Below are positions 1 through 8,039 of a stretch of DNA of 23,586 nt, piece after piece. The notes beneath the pieces were generated by a model. That model did no database searches, had not been told where the DNA came from, and worked only from the letters and a program-made list of their open reading frames with translations. A program made the translations under genes and the position numbers. Location of the stretch: IMG/VR virus record IMGVR_UViG_3300034375_000162, positions 1 to 23,586 of that record, one strand, 5' to 3'. The DNA is from a virus. Each line of letters starts with the position of its first letter. Position 1 is the stretch's first letter.

Positions 1-231
1 TCGTGTATCATGGGACATGTTCAGGATAGGGATATAGCTTATGCAAGAAAAGCAGATGGAAGTAGTATTACTGGTTTGTTCGCTGGCATTTTTTATACTC
101 ATTCTGAAGATTATCTAAACCCCCAGACTAACGGTAGCTGGTCAGGTATCTGGATGTTGAATGAAGTAGACAACGGATCCTTTGACGAACTACCCATCAG
201 CATAAACTACCTCAGGAGAAAGTATGGATGA
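1..231 (+). CDS. Unknown protein, C-terminal part (5'-partial)
   Basis: The reading frame is open from the first base of the window and ends at TGA 229-231. The first ATG is at position 10, but no ribosome binding site is visible in the nine bases before it, so the gene probably begins upstream. The visible 73-76 residues are hydrophilic with several aromatic residues (FYTHSEDYLNP, SWSGIWML) and end in a basic LRRKYG tail. I do not recognise the family. The stop codon overlaps the start of the next small gene (ATG 228-230), which places it in the same operon as the DUF3310-type protein and the ribonucleotide reductase, so a role in DNA or nucleotide metabolism is possible but only inferred from position. 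Confidence 0.55.
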   Translation, partial: SCIMGHVQDRDIAYARKADGSSITGLFAGIFYTHSEDYLNPQTNGSWSGIWMLNEVDNGSFDELPISINYLRRKYG

Positions 232-377
232 CGTTCGACGAGTTGTTAGAACACGTTGCCGAACACTACGATGAGGTAACAATCATGGAAGCACTAGAGA
301 TAACAGCAGAGGATCTGGTAGAGCGGTTTGCAGATCGTGTGCTAGAGAAAGTCTACAAGTTTAAGGAGATGGAATGA
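228..377 (+). CDS. Small acidic helical phage protein (49 aa)
   Basis: This 49-codon frame starts at ATG 228 and stops at TGA 375-377. It fills the space between two better supported genes and is linked to both by four-base ATGA overlaps (228-231 and 374-377). An AGGAG at 214-218 lies about 9 bases before the start. The product begins MTFDELLEHVAEHYDEVT, is rich in Glu/Asp and Leu, and has a central ITAEDLVERFADRV segment that looks entirely helical. Small proteins with a similar I-T-x-E-D-L-V-E-x-F motif occur beside nucleotide-metabolism genes in marine phages as I remember them; this is recollection, not a search result. No function is known. The tight coupling suggests co-translation with the DUF3310-type protein. 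Confidence 0.7.
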   Translation: MTFDELLEHVAEHYDEVTIMEALEITAEDLVERFADRVLEKVYKFKEME

Positions 378-649
378 GTATTGACGACGCAACTCCAGCA
401 GAGTGGGACGGTATTTCTATATTAAAGAAGCCAAAGGCAGACCCTGTAGAAAAACCAGACCACTACAACAAAGGTGCTATTGAAGCTATCGAGGCTATCA
501 AAGCATCTATGCCAGCCAACGAGTTTAATGGCTACTTGAAAGGCAACGCATTGAAGTACCTATGGCGGTACGATTATAAAGGTAAACCAGTAGAAGATTT
601 ACGTAAGTGTCGCTGGTACATTGACAGATTGATTAAGGAACTAATTTAA
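374..649 (+). CDS. DUF3310-type phage protein
   Basis: This 91-residue protein carries the pattern I associate with the DUF3310 family of phages, sometimes labelled a nucleotide kinase without firm evidence. The key blocks are KPDHYNKGAIEAIEAI (residues 27-42), GNALKYLWRYDYKGK (57-71) and DLRKCRWYIDRLI (75-87). The conserved His-Tyr pair at 30-31 and the Lys-Tyr-x-x-Arg-Tyr helix are both present. The first 25 residues are a variable, Pro- and Lys-containing leader. An AAGGAG at 363-368 precedes the start, which overlaps the stop of the 49-residue gene by ATGA. Its own stop overlaps the reductase start (TAATG, 647-651). The neighbourhood is consistent with a role in nucleotide metabolism or DNA replication, but the activity is unknown. 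Confidence 0.88.
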   Translation: MSIDDATPAEWDGISILKKPKADPVEKPDHYNKGAIEAIEAIKASMPANEFNGYLKGNALKYLWRYDYKGKPVEDLRKCRWYIDRLIKELI

Positions 650-2520
650 TGGATGCATATCAACAGTACATACACAAGTCCCGCTATGCACGTTACCTAC
701 CAGACGAGCAGCGACGGGAGACGTGGGAAGAAACAATCGACAGGTACCTAAACTTCTGGGTTGAAAAAGGCAGACTAACACTAGAAGAAGCTAATGGTAT
801 GTTTAAAGACATTCACGATCTAGATGTTATGCCCAGCATGAGAGCGTTAATGACTGCTGGTGAAGCACTAGACCGTGACAACGTAGCTGGCTTTAACTGT
901 AGCTACATGCCTATCGACCATCCTAAAGCCTTTGACGAAATGATGTACGTACTTATGTGTGGTACAGGCGTAGGCTTTAGCGTAGAGCGACAGTACATTA
1001 CAAAATTACCGGAGGTAGCAGAGGAATTTCATGCCACAGATACAGTTATACACGTCGCCGACTCTAAAATTGGATGGGCTAAAGCATATCGAGAACTTAT
1101 CAGCCTGTTGTATTCGGGTCAACTTCCAAAGTGGGACGTATCTGGAGTACGACCTGCAGGGGCAGCCCTTAAGACTTTTGGAGGTAGAGCGTCTGGCCCA
1201 GAACCTCTTATTGACCTCTTTAAGTTTACCACCGAAGTCTTTCGGGAAGCTGCTGGACGTAAGCTATCTTCCATCGAGTGCCATGATCTCTGCTGTAAGA
1301 TTGCACAGATCGTTGTCGTCGGCGGAGTTCGTAGGTCCGCTCTCATCAGTCTGTCTAACCTCACTGACGATAGACTCCGACGATGCAAGTCAGGCCAGTG
1401 GTGGCAGGACAATCCACAACGTGGACTAGCAAACAACAGTGCGTGTTATACAGAAAAGCCAGATTTTGAGGCATTCCTAAATGAGTGGAAAAGTTTATAC
1501 GAGTCCCGATCAGGAGAGCGAGGTATGTTCTCTAGAGTCGCAAGTCAAAAGCAAGCTGCAAAGAACGAGCGACGAGATGCTACCTATGATTTTGGAACTA
1601 ATCCATGTAGCGAGATCATCCTACGACCTTACCAATTCTGCAATCTATCAGAAGTTGTTGTCAGGGCATCCGATACGTTGTCAGACCTCAAACGAAAAGT
1701 TCGTGTTGCGACTATCCTTGGAACTCTACAGGCTACCTTGACTGACTTCCGTTACCTACGTAAGGTATGGAAGAACAACACAGAGGAAGAAGCATTACTA
1801 GGAGTATCACTTACTGGTATCATGGATCATCCGACACTGTCGGGAAGGAAGGACAAAGGTGTACTCAAGACATGGCTTACTGAGCTACGTGAAGAAGCTA
1901 TCGCTACGAATAAATCATGGGCTGACCGACTGGCTATTAATACTAGTTGCGCTATCACCGCCGTTAAGCCTTCTGGTACTGTTAGTCAACTGGTGGATTC
2001 TGCTAGCGGTATCCATCCACGATACGCACACCAGTACATTAGACGAGTACGAGCAGATGCAAGAGACCCATTGTGTGCAGTCCTTGAGGCCGCTGGAATC
2101 CCCGTAGAGGACGATGTAATGTCACCCAGTACTAAGGTATTCAGCTTCCCTATAAAGTCTCCTGACGGGGCTGTGGTGGCCTCTGAGATGGGTGCTATGG
2201 AGCAACTTGAACTGTGGGAGATATACCAAGACTATTGGTGTGAACACAAACCATCAATGACGTGTTACTATCGTGATGATGAGTTCCTTGAGGTAGGTCA
2301 GTGGTTGTATAACAAGTTCGACAAGATAAGTGGAGTTAGTTTCCTTCCTTATTCCGAACACACGTACCAACAGGCTCCTTATGAACCCATCGACGTAGAG
2401 ACCTATGAGAAGCTAAAGGAGGAATTCCCAGAGACGATTGATTGGAACATCTCTGAGAACTCTGACATGACGGAAGGGTCTCAGCAGTTAGCCTGCACGG
2501 GTAATAACTGTGAGTTGTAA
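649..2520 (+). CDS. nrdJ: Class II (adenosylcobalamin-dependent) ribonucleoside-triphosphate reductase, monomeric
   Basis: This 623-residue protein matches the Lactobacillus leichmannii-type monomeric reductase, which reduces ribonucleoside triphosphates to deoxynucleotides with adenosylcobalamin as radical source. It would supply dNTPs for phage replication in the cytoplasm. All catalytic landmarks are visible: substrate-reducing Cys84 (FNCSYMP) and Cys331 (QFCNLSE), the thiyl-radical Cys320 with Asn318 and Glu322 (TNPCSEI), and the C-terminal Cys616/Cys621 pair (ACTGNNC) that re-reduces the active site. The Cys320-Cys331 spacing of 11 equals that of the Lactobacillus enzyme (408/419). Other family blocks are GGRASGP (178-184), GGVRRSA (225-231) and VKPSGTVSQL (439-448). 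It is about 115 residues shorter than the Lactobacillus enzyme, mostly between Cys84 and Cys320. The ATG at 649 overlaps the upstream stop, with AAGGA at 635-639. It is the last gene before a terminator. Confidence 0.96.
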   Translation: MDAYQQYIHKSRYARYLPDEQRRETWEETIDRYLNFWVEKGRLTLEEANGMFKDIHDLDVMPSMRALMTAGEALDRDNVAGFNCSYMPIDHPKAFDEMMYVLMCGTGVGFSVERQYITKLPEVAEEFHATDTVIHVADSKIGWAKAYRELISLLYSGQLPKWDVSGVRPAGAALKTFGGRASGPEPLIDLFKFTTEVFREAAGRKLSSIECHDLCCKIAQIVVVGGVRRSALISLSNLTDDRLRRCKSGQWWQDNPQRGLANNSACYTEKPDFEAFLNEWKSLYESRSGERGMFSRVASQKQAAKNERRDATYDFGTNPCSEIILRPYQFCNLSEVVVRASDTLSDLKRKVRVATILGTLQATLTDFRYLRKVWKNNTEEEALLGVSLTGIMDHPTLSGRKDKGVLKTWLTELREEAIATNKSWADRLAINTSCAITAVKPSGTVSQLVDSASGIHPRYAHQYIRRVRADARDPLCAVLEAAGIPVEDDVMSPSTKVFSFPIKSPDGAVVASEMGAMEQLELWEIYQDYWCEHKPSMTCYYRDDEFLEVGQWLYNKFDKISGVSFLPYSEHTYQQAPYEPIDVETYEKLKEEFPETIDWNISENSDMTEGSQQLACTGNNCEL

Positions 2521-2525
2521 CTTAA

Positions 2526-2548
2526 TAGGGGCTTCGGCCCCTTTTTTA
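2526..2548 (+). terminator. Rho-independent terminator between convergent operons
   Basis: A perfect 5-bp stem GGGGC/GCCCC (2528-2532 and 2537-2541) closes a TTCG tetraloop with the very stable C(UUCG)G arrangement. Six T residues (2542-2547) follow on the + strand. It lies 8 bases after the reductase stop. On the - strand the hairpin is preceded by A residues but followed only by TATTAAG, so termination in that direction should be weaker. The stop codon of the - strand ejection-protein gene (2546-2548) sits inside the T-tract. Confidence 0.93.
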
Positions 2549-4849
2549 ATAGACAGTATTCATAAACTCCTGAGAGTCTTGTAATCCTTTTTGCCTAATC
2601 TTTTCGTTAAACTTCCTAGCCTGCATACTCTTTATCCAGTTAGGACCAAAACGTTTAGTACCTTCCTGAATAAACTTAACAAGTAGTTGTTTGTTTCTAC
2701 CCGGATGCACAGAACGAGAAGCATAGTCTTCTATTAATACTTTTTGTCTTGATGCACCAAACTCATTACCAGCTAGTTTATACTCACCTGATGCAACCAA
2801 CGCACCAAGCATTGCATTTTGATAAGGAGCAGCAAGCTCTCTAAGTAACGACAACTCCTTACCATCTAGCTTCACGCCAACAAACTCACTATCAATAACA
2901 GGAATGTTAGCTTCTTTTCTGTATATCTCTTTCTGCACTTGAGATTGATTAGTAGGAACAAAGTTCATCTTTGTAATAATCTCAAAGAGATTTTGATTCA
3001 TGTCTACACCTTCAAACTGAGGAGTAGCTTCAGGTAACGTCTCTCTTAATCCTGGCACACGCTGTATTATTTTCTCGTAGGCTGTTTTAGCTATGCGTTC
3101 TTCTTCGTCTAGAATACGTGCTAAGTCAGAAACACCAGTAGGAATAAATCCTTTGCCTATGTCAACACCAGAAGCAATAGCCCCTTCAACTAAACTTTTG
3201 TTGGAGTATCTAAAGTTATCTAAGAATCGTATACCAGACTCAAGCACTGTTTTATTTAACGACGCATTAAGAAGACCAATCATCATCTCATCAATCATGT
3301 CTATTGCTGGAGTTTCTTCAGGATCTTCAAAGTCTCTCTCTCTAAACACAGCTTCTGCTACGTCTACATAAAGACCGAGAAAACCTCCTATAGGTTCTAT
3401 GCGATCAAAAGGAACATAGACATCACCAACAAGAACAGACCTTTCAGGAATACCTGCCTGTTGCCATCTGCGTCTTTCTTCTAGATCTTTGGGAGTACCT
3501 GTTATAAAAGGAAGACCTTCCTCACTTTGCGTAGCAAACAAAGTACCAATGCCCATCATAAACGCTGAGCCAATAGCCACTCTTGTTAAATAATCTTCTT
3601 GGTAACCAGCCTCAGTAACTATCTTACCGTCCCTCATTTTCTTTCTAAGGATTTTAGGTCTAAAGAAAGGTATCAATGCAAGAGGAGTATAAGACATACC
3701 ATCCATTGCAATGTTATACGGAGTCTTAGTAAAAGGGAACGCTTGACTAACTACAGCACCTACTACATTCTCTCCTAAAGAATACTCCTTACCCATCTTA
3801 CCTTTAGCCCTGCCTAATACATTAACTAGTCCTGTTACAGGAGATAATGTTTTGGTAGGTATTCTTCTTTGGAATGTAAGGTTTAAAGCAAACTCTCGAA
3901 TATCTTCGTAAGGAATATCTTCATCGGCAAACAAAGGTTTAAAGAATTCATTAGTCTTTTTTTCTAATGCAGCAGTAGCACCACGAACAGCTTTAAAGTT
4001 AGAAGTGGCTTCTATTTCTTTTGCTAAGTCCATCTCTCCTTGATATCGTGCGTTATGTGCATTCATAACATCAGAAAAATACTCAGCGTGTAACTCATCA
4101 ACTGACCTTCCTGTTGCCTGAGCTTGCTTAAGTGCTTGTTTACGTGCCATCTCAGAAACACGTAAAGTCCTAAAAAATACTTTAGCTGCTTCGTCAATAG
4201 CAACAGCGCCTCGTTGAGGAATAGTAATCCATCTTAGTTTATCAGGCACCCGCTGGTTTGCCATGAATTCTATGTCAGAAAAAAATCTAACAGCTTCTTG
4301 ATCTGTAAGATTGATAGAATCAACAAACGCTTTTATGTCTGCTTCAGTGATGCTATCGTCTGTTGCAGCCCACGATCTAACATAAGCTTCTTTAGCTTTT
4401 TCTTTTAGTTTTTCTTCTGTCAAGCCAGCACGTGCAGCTACAATTCTAATATCTGTTTCTACGTCTGAAGCAATACCTGTCTTCATAGCAGACTTAAAAT
4501 ACCTAAGCATGTTAGTAGTTAGTTGTGCATCTTTTCCTAATATAGCAGAATAAGCAGCATAAGTATTTACTGCTCCGTTACGTATCATAGAGTTAGGAAC
4601 GTATAAAAGACCTTGAGCCATTGCTGACCCTATGTTAGCCATGAACATACCTGTTGATGCAAGCAACGCATTATTATGAAGAGCAGAAATAACAGTAGCA
4701 ATATTAAAGTTCTTAGACCCACCGTCGTTAAGAAGCTGACGTATAACTTCTGGACGTATAGAATCAAACTCTTCAGGCATAGAGTCAACGGCAGCAAGGA
4801 GCCTGTTAATACTTTCTTCACATTCTTTTGATATAACTTTTCTAGCCAC
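2546..4849 (-). CDS. Large internal virion (ejection-type) protein, last gene of the structural operon
   Basis: This is a protein of about 767 residues. I chose GTG at 4849 as start because GGAG (4859-4856) lies six bases before it; an in-frame TTG at 4861 would add four residues but has no binding site. The start overlaps the upstream stop by 8 bases. Two hydrophobic stretches are visible (near residues 60-85, containing GMFMANIGSAMAQGLL, and 423-440, containing VAIGSAFMMGIGTLFA). The central block with PFTKTPYNIAMDG (about 372-384) and RWQQAGIPERSVLVGD (about 461-476) resembles conserved parts of very large internal virion proteins of T7-like and N4-like phages, as I recall them. The probable role is in the DNA-ejection apparatus of the particle. 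I saw no lytic transglycosylase motif. Function is inferred from size, position and motif style. Confidence 0.75.
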   Translation of the reverse strand: MARKVISKECEESINRLLAAVDSMPEEFDSIRPEVIRQLLNDGGSKNFNIATVISALHNNALLASTGMFMANIGSAMAQGLLYVPNSMIRNGAVNTYAAYSAILGKDAQLTTNMLRYFKSAMKTGIASDVETDIRIVAARAGLTEEKLKEKAKEAYVRSWAATDDSITEADIKAFVDSINLTDQEAVRFFSDIEFMANQRVPDKLRWITIPQRGAVAIDEAAKVFFRTLRVSEMARKQALKQAQATGRSVDELHAEYFSDVMNAHNARYQGEMDLAKEIEATSNFKAVRGATAALEKKTNEFFKPLFADEDIPYEDIREFALNLTFQRRIPTKTLSPVTGLVNVLGRAKGKMGKEYSLGENVVGAVVSQAFPFTKTPYNIAMDGMSYTPLALIPFFRPKILRKKMRDGKIVTEAGYQEDYLTRVAIGSAFMMGIGTLFATQSEEGLPFITGTPKDLEERRRWQQAGIPERSVLVGDVYVPFDRIEPIGGFLGLYVDVAEAVFRERDFEDPEETPAIDMIDEMMIGLLNASLNKTVLESGIRFLDNFRYSNKSLVEGAIASGVDIGKGFIPTGVSDLARILDEEERIAKTAYEKIIQRVPGLRETLPEATPQFEGVDMNQNLFEIITKMNFVPTNQSQVQKEIYRKEANIPVIDSEFVGVKLDGKELSLLRELAAPYQNAMLGALVASGEYKLAGNEFGASRQKVLIEDYASRSVHPGRNKQLLVKFIQEGTKRFGPNWIKSMQARKFNEKIRQKGLQDSQEFMNTVY

Positions 4850-7013
4850 ACTTAACTCCAAACAGGTTGGTGATTAGTTGATTGCGATTAACACGGCGTG
4901 TATTCTCTGCTACAAAACGCTTAGTCTTTTTAGCCTGCGTTAATACATGAGAAGCAGCACGACCGTTAGTTCTTTGCATTTCTGCAATGTAGTTATTGAA
5001 GTATAAATCTTCTACTAACTTAACCATCTCAGCACTGTCAGCTTGGCCGTCTTTCTTGAGCTTACGCATTTGCTTCAGAGTCTGATCTACTCTGTTGTTA
5101 GCTTCAATAAACAGAGGACGTAGTGCTTCCATTTCTTCTGCTGTAAAGATCCTGTCTTGATCCATAACAAAGTCTACGAGTGTATCATAGTCTCTACCTA
5201 TTGGACCTGCCTTTAACCTAGCAGCTGCTTGCTCTACGTTGTCATACGTAAACTTACGCTCAGAAATAGTAGTAAGATTCTGAATAGCCCAGTCAACGTC
5301 CTCGTCTTTAAAACCCATTTGCTTAGCTTGCTGACGTTGCTTCTGTTCTGTTGATGCAGCAAGAAGCGTAGCACGACGACCTATTTCTTCTTGGGTCATT
5401 TCTTCCTGTCTGCCTATGTCTCTACCTACAGGCATATCTGCTCTATCTCTAGCAGTAGATGGTGGCATCTCACCAGCACGACGCGCTGCTGCTTCGTTAA
5501 TACCTGCTGATACTTCTTGTGCATACTGTACTGCAGGACGTACACCAGCAGACGATGCACTAGGTGGAGCATCTAATCCTAATCGTGGAGCAGCATCATC
5601 AGAGTTAAGGATATAATTTAACTTGTTCGCTGCATCAGTAACAGGATCACCAGTCTCTTTTGGTGGAGGTAGCTTTACACTAATCTCTGCATCAGTAGGA
5701 TTGTTTAGCTCTAATCTGTTTTTTTTGTTGACAATCTGCAAAGGATTATCGTATCCTACGCCTGATATAGTAACAACATATCCGCCATTAGGTGAGTAGT
5801 CTAAACCAGTAAGAGTATCTATCTCTTGTTGCAGTTCTTCCTCTCTTCGTTCTGCACGAGCCTGCCTAGCTTTAGCACCAGCTTCTCCGGGTTGTAGTTT
5901 TTCTTTGCGGCGAGCTAATCTATCTAGTTGGTTTTCTAGTGAAACAACCTTTTCTTTGATGACAGCAGCTTTTTCGTTAGCTTGATTAAGCTCTTTCTGC
6001 CTAGCAATGCGTAGCTTCTCTATCTGCTTTTCGATAGGTTTACGCTTCTTACGCCCTACTTGTTGTGTTTTCTGCTCAAGGTCTGCAATCTGCTGATCTA
6101 TGTTTTGTACCTTAAGTGTTGCAGGAGTAGAACGAGTAACTTGAGGAGTAGGCTCTACAGAAGTAGTAGTAACAGGAGTCTCTACAGGTCTGTTCATTCG
6201 AGGCTTGTAGTCTTGACCAGCAAGCGCAGTTGGCTGTAAAGATACAGGCTGTGGTGCTAGTTCTGGTTTTGTTTCAGTCGGACGTAACGGTGGAGTAACA
6301 AGAGCCCCTGCAGTACCAACGCCAGCGCCTAGTCCAGCACCTATGCCAGCACCATAAATAGTGTTCATTAAACGACTGTCGCCGAACTCTTCGTATACAG
6401 GAATAAGCGCACCCTGAGCAGCACCCTCTGCACCACCACCAGCAGTAATACCTAAAGCAGTAGCTACTCTAGGAGCGTTAGGTAGGAGTTTAGTAGCGCC
6501 TGCTACAGCTAACTTACCACTAACACCACCAGTAGCTAAACCAACAGGATCAACAACAGCACCCGTTAACATACCTGAGAAGTAATCTTCAGGTGCTCTA
6601 GCTAGTTCTACTCTAGTATCAAACTCTTCTTCGAGGGACTTTTTAGGAGCTAAGCCTAAACCACGAAGAGAATCCATTAATCCATCTGTAAAGCCAGCTA
6701 TAGATGCTGCGTTTATACGTTGAATACCCATACCAGCAGGAGCAAACGGAGCCATCTCTGCAGCCTGTGCAGAAGTAAGACCACTAAACCCAGCCTCTTC
6801 AGGGCCAAGCTCTTTAGCTCTACGCTGGACAGCCTCGTTCATCAGAGTAGCACGAACCTGCTCTGGTATTTCATTAGTAGGGGTATTCCCAAAGATCACT
6901 AACAGATCATCTACGGGTATTTGATCAATAGGCGTGTTGCCATACTTCTCTAATAGTTTTTCTACTGTAGGTGTCTGCTTAGTGTCGTCTTCTTTAACGA
7001 CCAGCTGTACCAT
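4842..7013 (-). CDS. Internal virion/ejection-type protein with Gly-Ala hydrophobic segment and coiled coil
   Basis: This 723-residue protein has a modular layout. A short tandem repeat lies at residues 25-52 (GNTPIDQIPVDD, then GNTPTNEIPEQV). A Gly/Ala-rich hydrophobic region at about 146-240 includes GAGIGAGLGAGVGTAGALV and could insert into membranes. A Pro/Thr-rich linker (242-298) and a charged coiled coil (about 303-400, KKRKPIEKQIEKLRIARQKE) follow, then an Arg/Gln-rich C-terminal half. A hydrophobic glycine-rich part plus long helices is typical of podovirus ejection proteins such as the T7 gp15/gp16 group, though no sequence match is claimed. Its ATG (7013) lies two bases after the stop of the upstream gene. 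It overlaps the next gene by 8 bases, so the two large proteins are translationally coupled and may act as a pair. Confidence 0.7.
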   Translation of the reverse strand: MVQLVVKEDDTKQTPTVEKLLEKYGNTPIDQIPVDDLLVIFGNTPTNEIPEQVRATLMNEAVQRRAKELGPEEAGFSGLTSAQAAEMAPFAPAGMGIQRINAASIAGFTDGLMDSLRGLGLAPKKSLEEEFDTRVELARAPEDYFSGMLTGAVVDPVGLATGGVSGKLAVAGATKLLPNAPRVATALGITAGGGAEGAAQGALIPVYEEFGDSRLMNTIYGAGIGAGLGAGVGTAGALVTPPLRPTETKPELAPQPVSLQPTALAGQDYKPRMNRPVETPVTTTSVEPTPQVTRSTPATLKVQNIDQQIADLEQKTQQVGRKKRKPIEKQIEKLRIARQKELNQANEKAAVIKEKVVSLENQLDRLARRKEKLQPGEAGAKARQARAERREEELQQEIDTLTGLDYSPNGGYVVTISGVGYDNPLQIVNKKNRLELNNPTDAEISVKLPPPKETGDPVTDAANKLNYILNSDDAAPRLGLDAPPSASSAGVRPAVQYAQEVSAGINEAAARRAGEMPPSTARDRADMPVGRDIGRQEEMTQEEIGRRATLLAASTEQKQRQQAKQMGFKDEDVDWAIQNLTTISERKFTYDNVEQAAARLKAGPIGRDYDTLVDFVMDQDRIFTAEEMEALRPLFIEANNRVDQTLKQMRKLKKDGQADSAEMVKLVEDLYFNNYIAEMQRTNGRAASHVLTQAKKTKRFVAENTRRVNRNQLITNLFGVKCG

Positions 7014-7015
7014 TA

Positions 7016-8029
7016 TTAACGACCCATCAATTGATTAAGAGTAGGAACTCCGTTTGTTGGTTGAGTAGGCTGAACATCTCTTTCAGGAACTTTTTTAGGA
7101 GACCATACAAATTCAAAGTCTTGACCTACCGCAGATATTGCAGTATCATTCAGCATATTAAGAATACGCTCAGGTACATTACCATCTTTGTCTAGGTAAA
7201 TATCTAGTTTGGTTGGCTTTGCAGTAGGAGCAGGTTGACCCATAGCAGCCAGCATAGGATCTTGCCTACCTTGATAAGTAACTAACAAAGTACGTTTACG
7301 ATCTGCTTTAGAGTCTTTTTCTTTAGACAACTGACTAGCTTCTGCTCTGGCTACCTCTGCCGCTGCTTTACTACCAAACGCCTTTACCGCAAGATCAATA
7401 GCCTTTTGTCTATTACTGTCAGTTATTTTATTTTTACTTAACCACTTAGCCCATTCTCTTGCTTCTTCTACGTCAGCATCTTGATCAAGACGATTTAGTA
7501 TCTGTGCCTGAGTAAGACCACGGTACTCTTCTTTTCTATCATCTGGTACATACTTATCAAAGAATGTTTCAAACTGCTCATTAGTAGCTTGCGTTTTTTT
7601 ACGACTACGAACAGCTTGTAGTTGGTTTTCTACTGCAGTTACATCCCGACCAGCAGCTGTTGCCATACTACGTATACGAGACTCAAGACTAGCAATCTTT
7701 TCAGGATCGGTTTCAGTTATGTATTGCTGATACAGCTTGTTCAACTCAGCATTAGCTTCAGCCTTTTTAATCTCAGCCATTCTTTCTTGAGCAGCATCCA
7801 TTTGAGTTTGAGCAGCAGTAATTTGAGCAGGAGTCTTAGCTGTCTGCATAGCGTACTGAGCACGTTGCATAGGCGTCATAGATCGTAATGCCTGCATTTG
7901 CTGCTGCTGCATTTGTTGTTGCTGTAGCTGTCCGGGAAGCTGTGCCGCTTGTTTTGCAGCAGTAAACATCCCCTGCCCGAAAACAGGATTAGCCATTTGC
8001 CTTAAAAATTCTTGTGAAAATTTAGCCAT
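7016..8029 (-). CDS. Probable internal virion protein, Gln-rich (337 aa)
   Basis: This 337-residue protein starts at ATG 8029 with AGGG about 7 bases upstream, 10 bases after the preceding gene. The N-terminus is followed by a Gln/Met-rich stretch (residues 32-47, LPGQLQQQQMQQQQMQ), then long helical Ala/Gln/Glu segments with strong coiled-coil character to about residue 140. A charged middle (EEYRGLTQAQILNRLDQDADVEEAREWAKWL) and a Pro-rich tail ending in LNQLMGR complete it. There is no signal peptide and no membrane segment. Position between the gp14-like protein and the two large ejection-type proteins argues for an internal virion protein that is ejected with the DNA. I do not recognise a named domain. 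Confidence 0.68.
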   Translation of the reverse strand: MAKFSQEFLRQMANPVFGQGMFTAAKQAAQLPGQLQQQQMQQQQMQALRSMTPMQRAQYAMQTAKTPAQITAAQTQMDAAQERMAEIKKAEANAELNKLYQQYITETDPEKIASLESRIRSMATAAGRDVTAVENQLQAVRSRKKTQATNEQFETFFDKYVPDDRKEEYRGLTQAQILNRLDQDADVEEAREWAKWLSKNKITDSNRQKAIDLAVKAFGSKAAAEVARAEASQLSKEKDSKADRKRTLLVTYQGRQDPMLAAMGQPAPTAKPTKLDIYLDKDGNVPERILNMLNDTAISAVGQDFEFVWSPKKVPERDVQPTQPTNGVPTLNQLMGR

Positions 8030-8039
8030 TGTTCTGCCC

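Noticed and set aside
621-649. TTGACA on the + strand before the reductase as a promoter
   Set aside because: At 17 bases spacing the -10 position reads ATTTAA, a poor match, and the gene is translationally coupled to the one before.
1031-1436. Open frames of 132 aa (+) and 105 aa (-) inside the reductase gene
   Set aside because: They lie wholly inside a well supported reductase, have no ribosome binding site or recognisable product, and are chance frames opposite or beside its codons.
4859-4861. TTG as the start of the last ejection-type protein
   Set aside because: No ribosome binding site upstream, whereas GTG 4849 has GGAG at six bases; kept only as an alternative.
2546-7013. Lytic transglycosylase domain in the large internal proteins (as in T7 gp16)
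   Set aside because: I looked for the Glu-Ser and GLMQ-type motifs and did not find them by eye; a profile search would be decisive.
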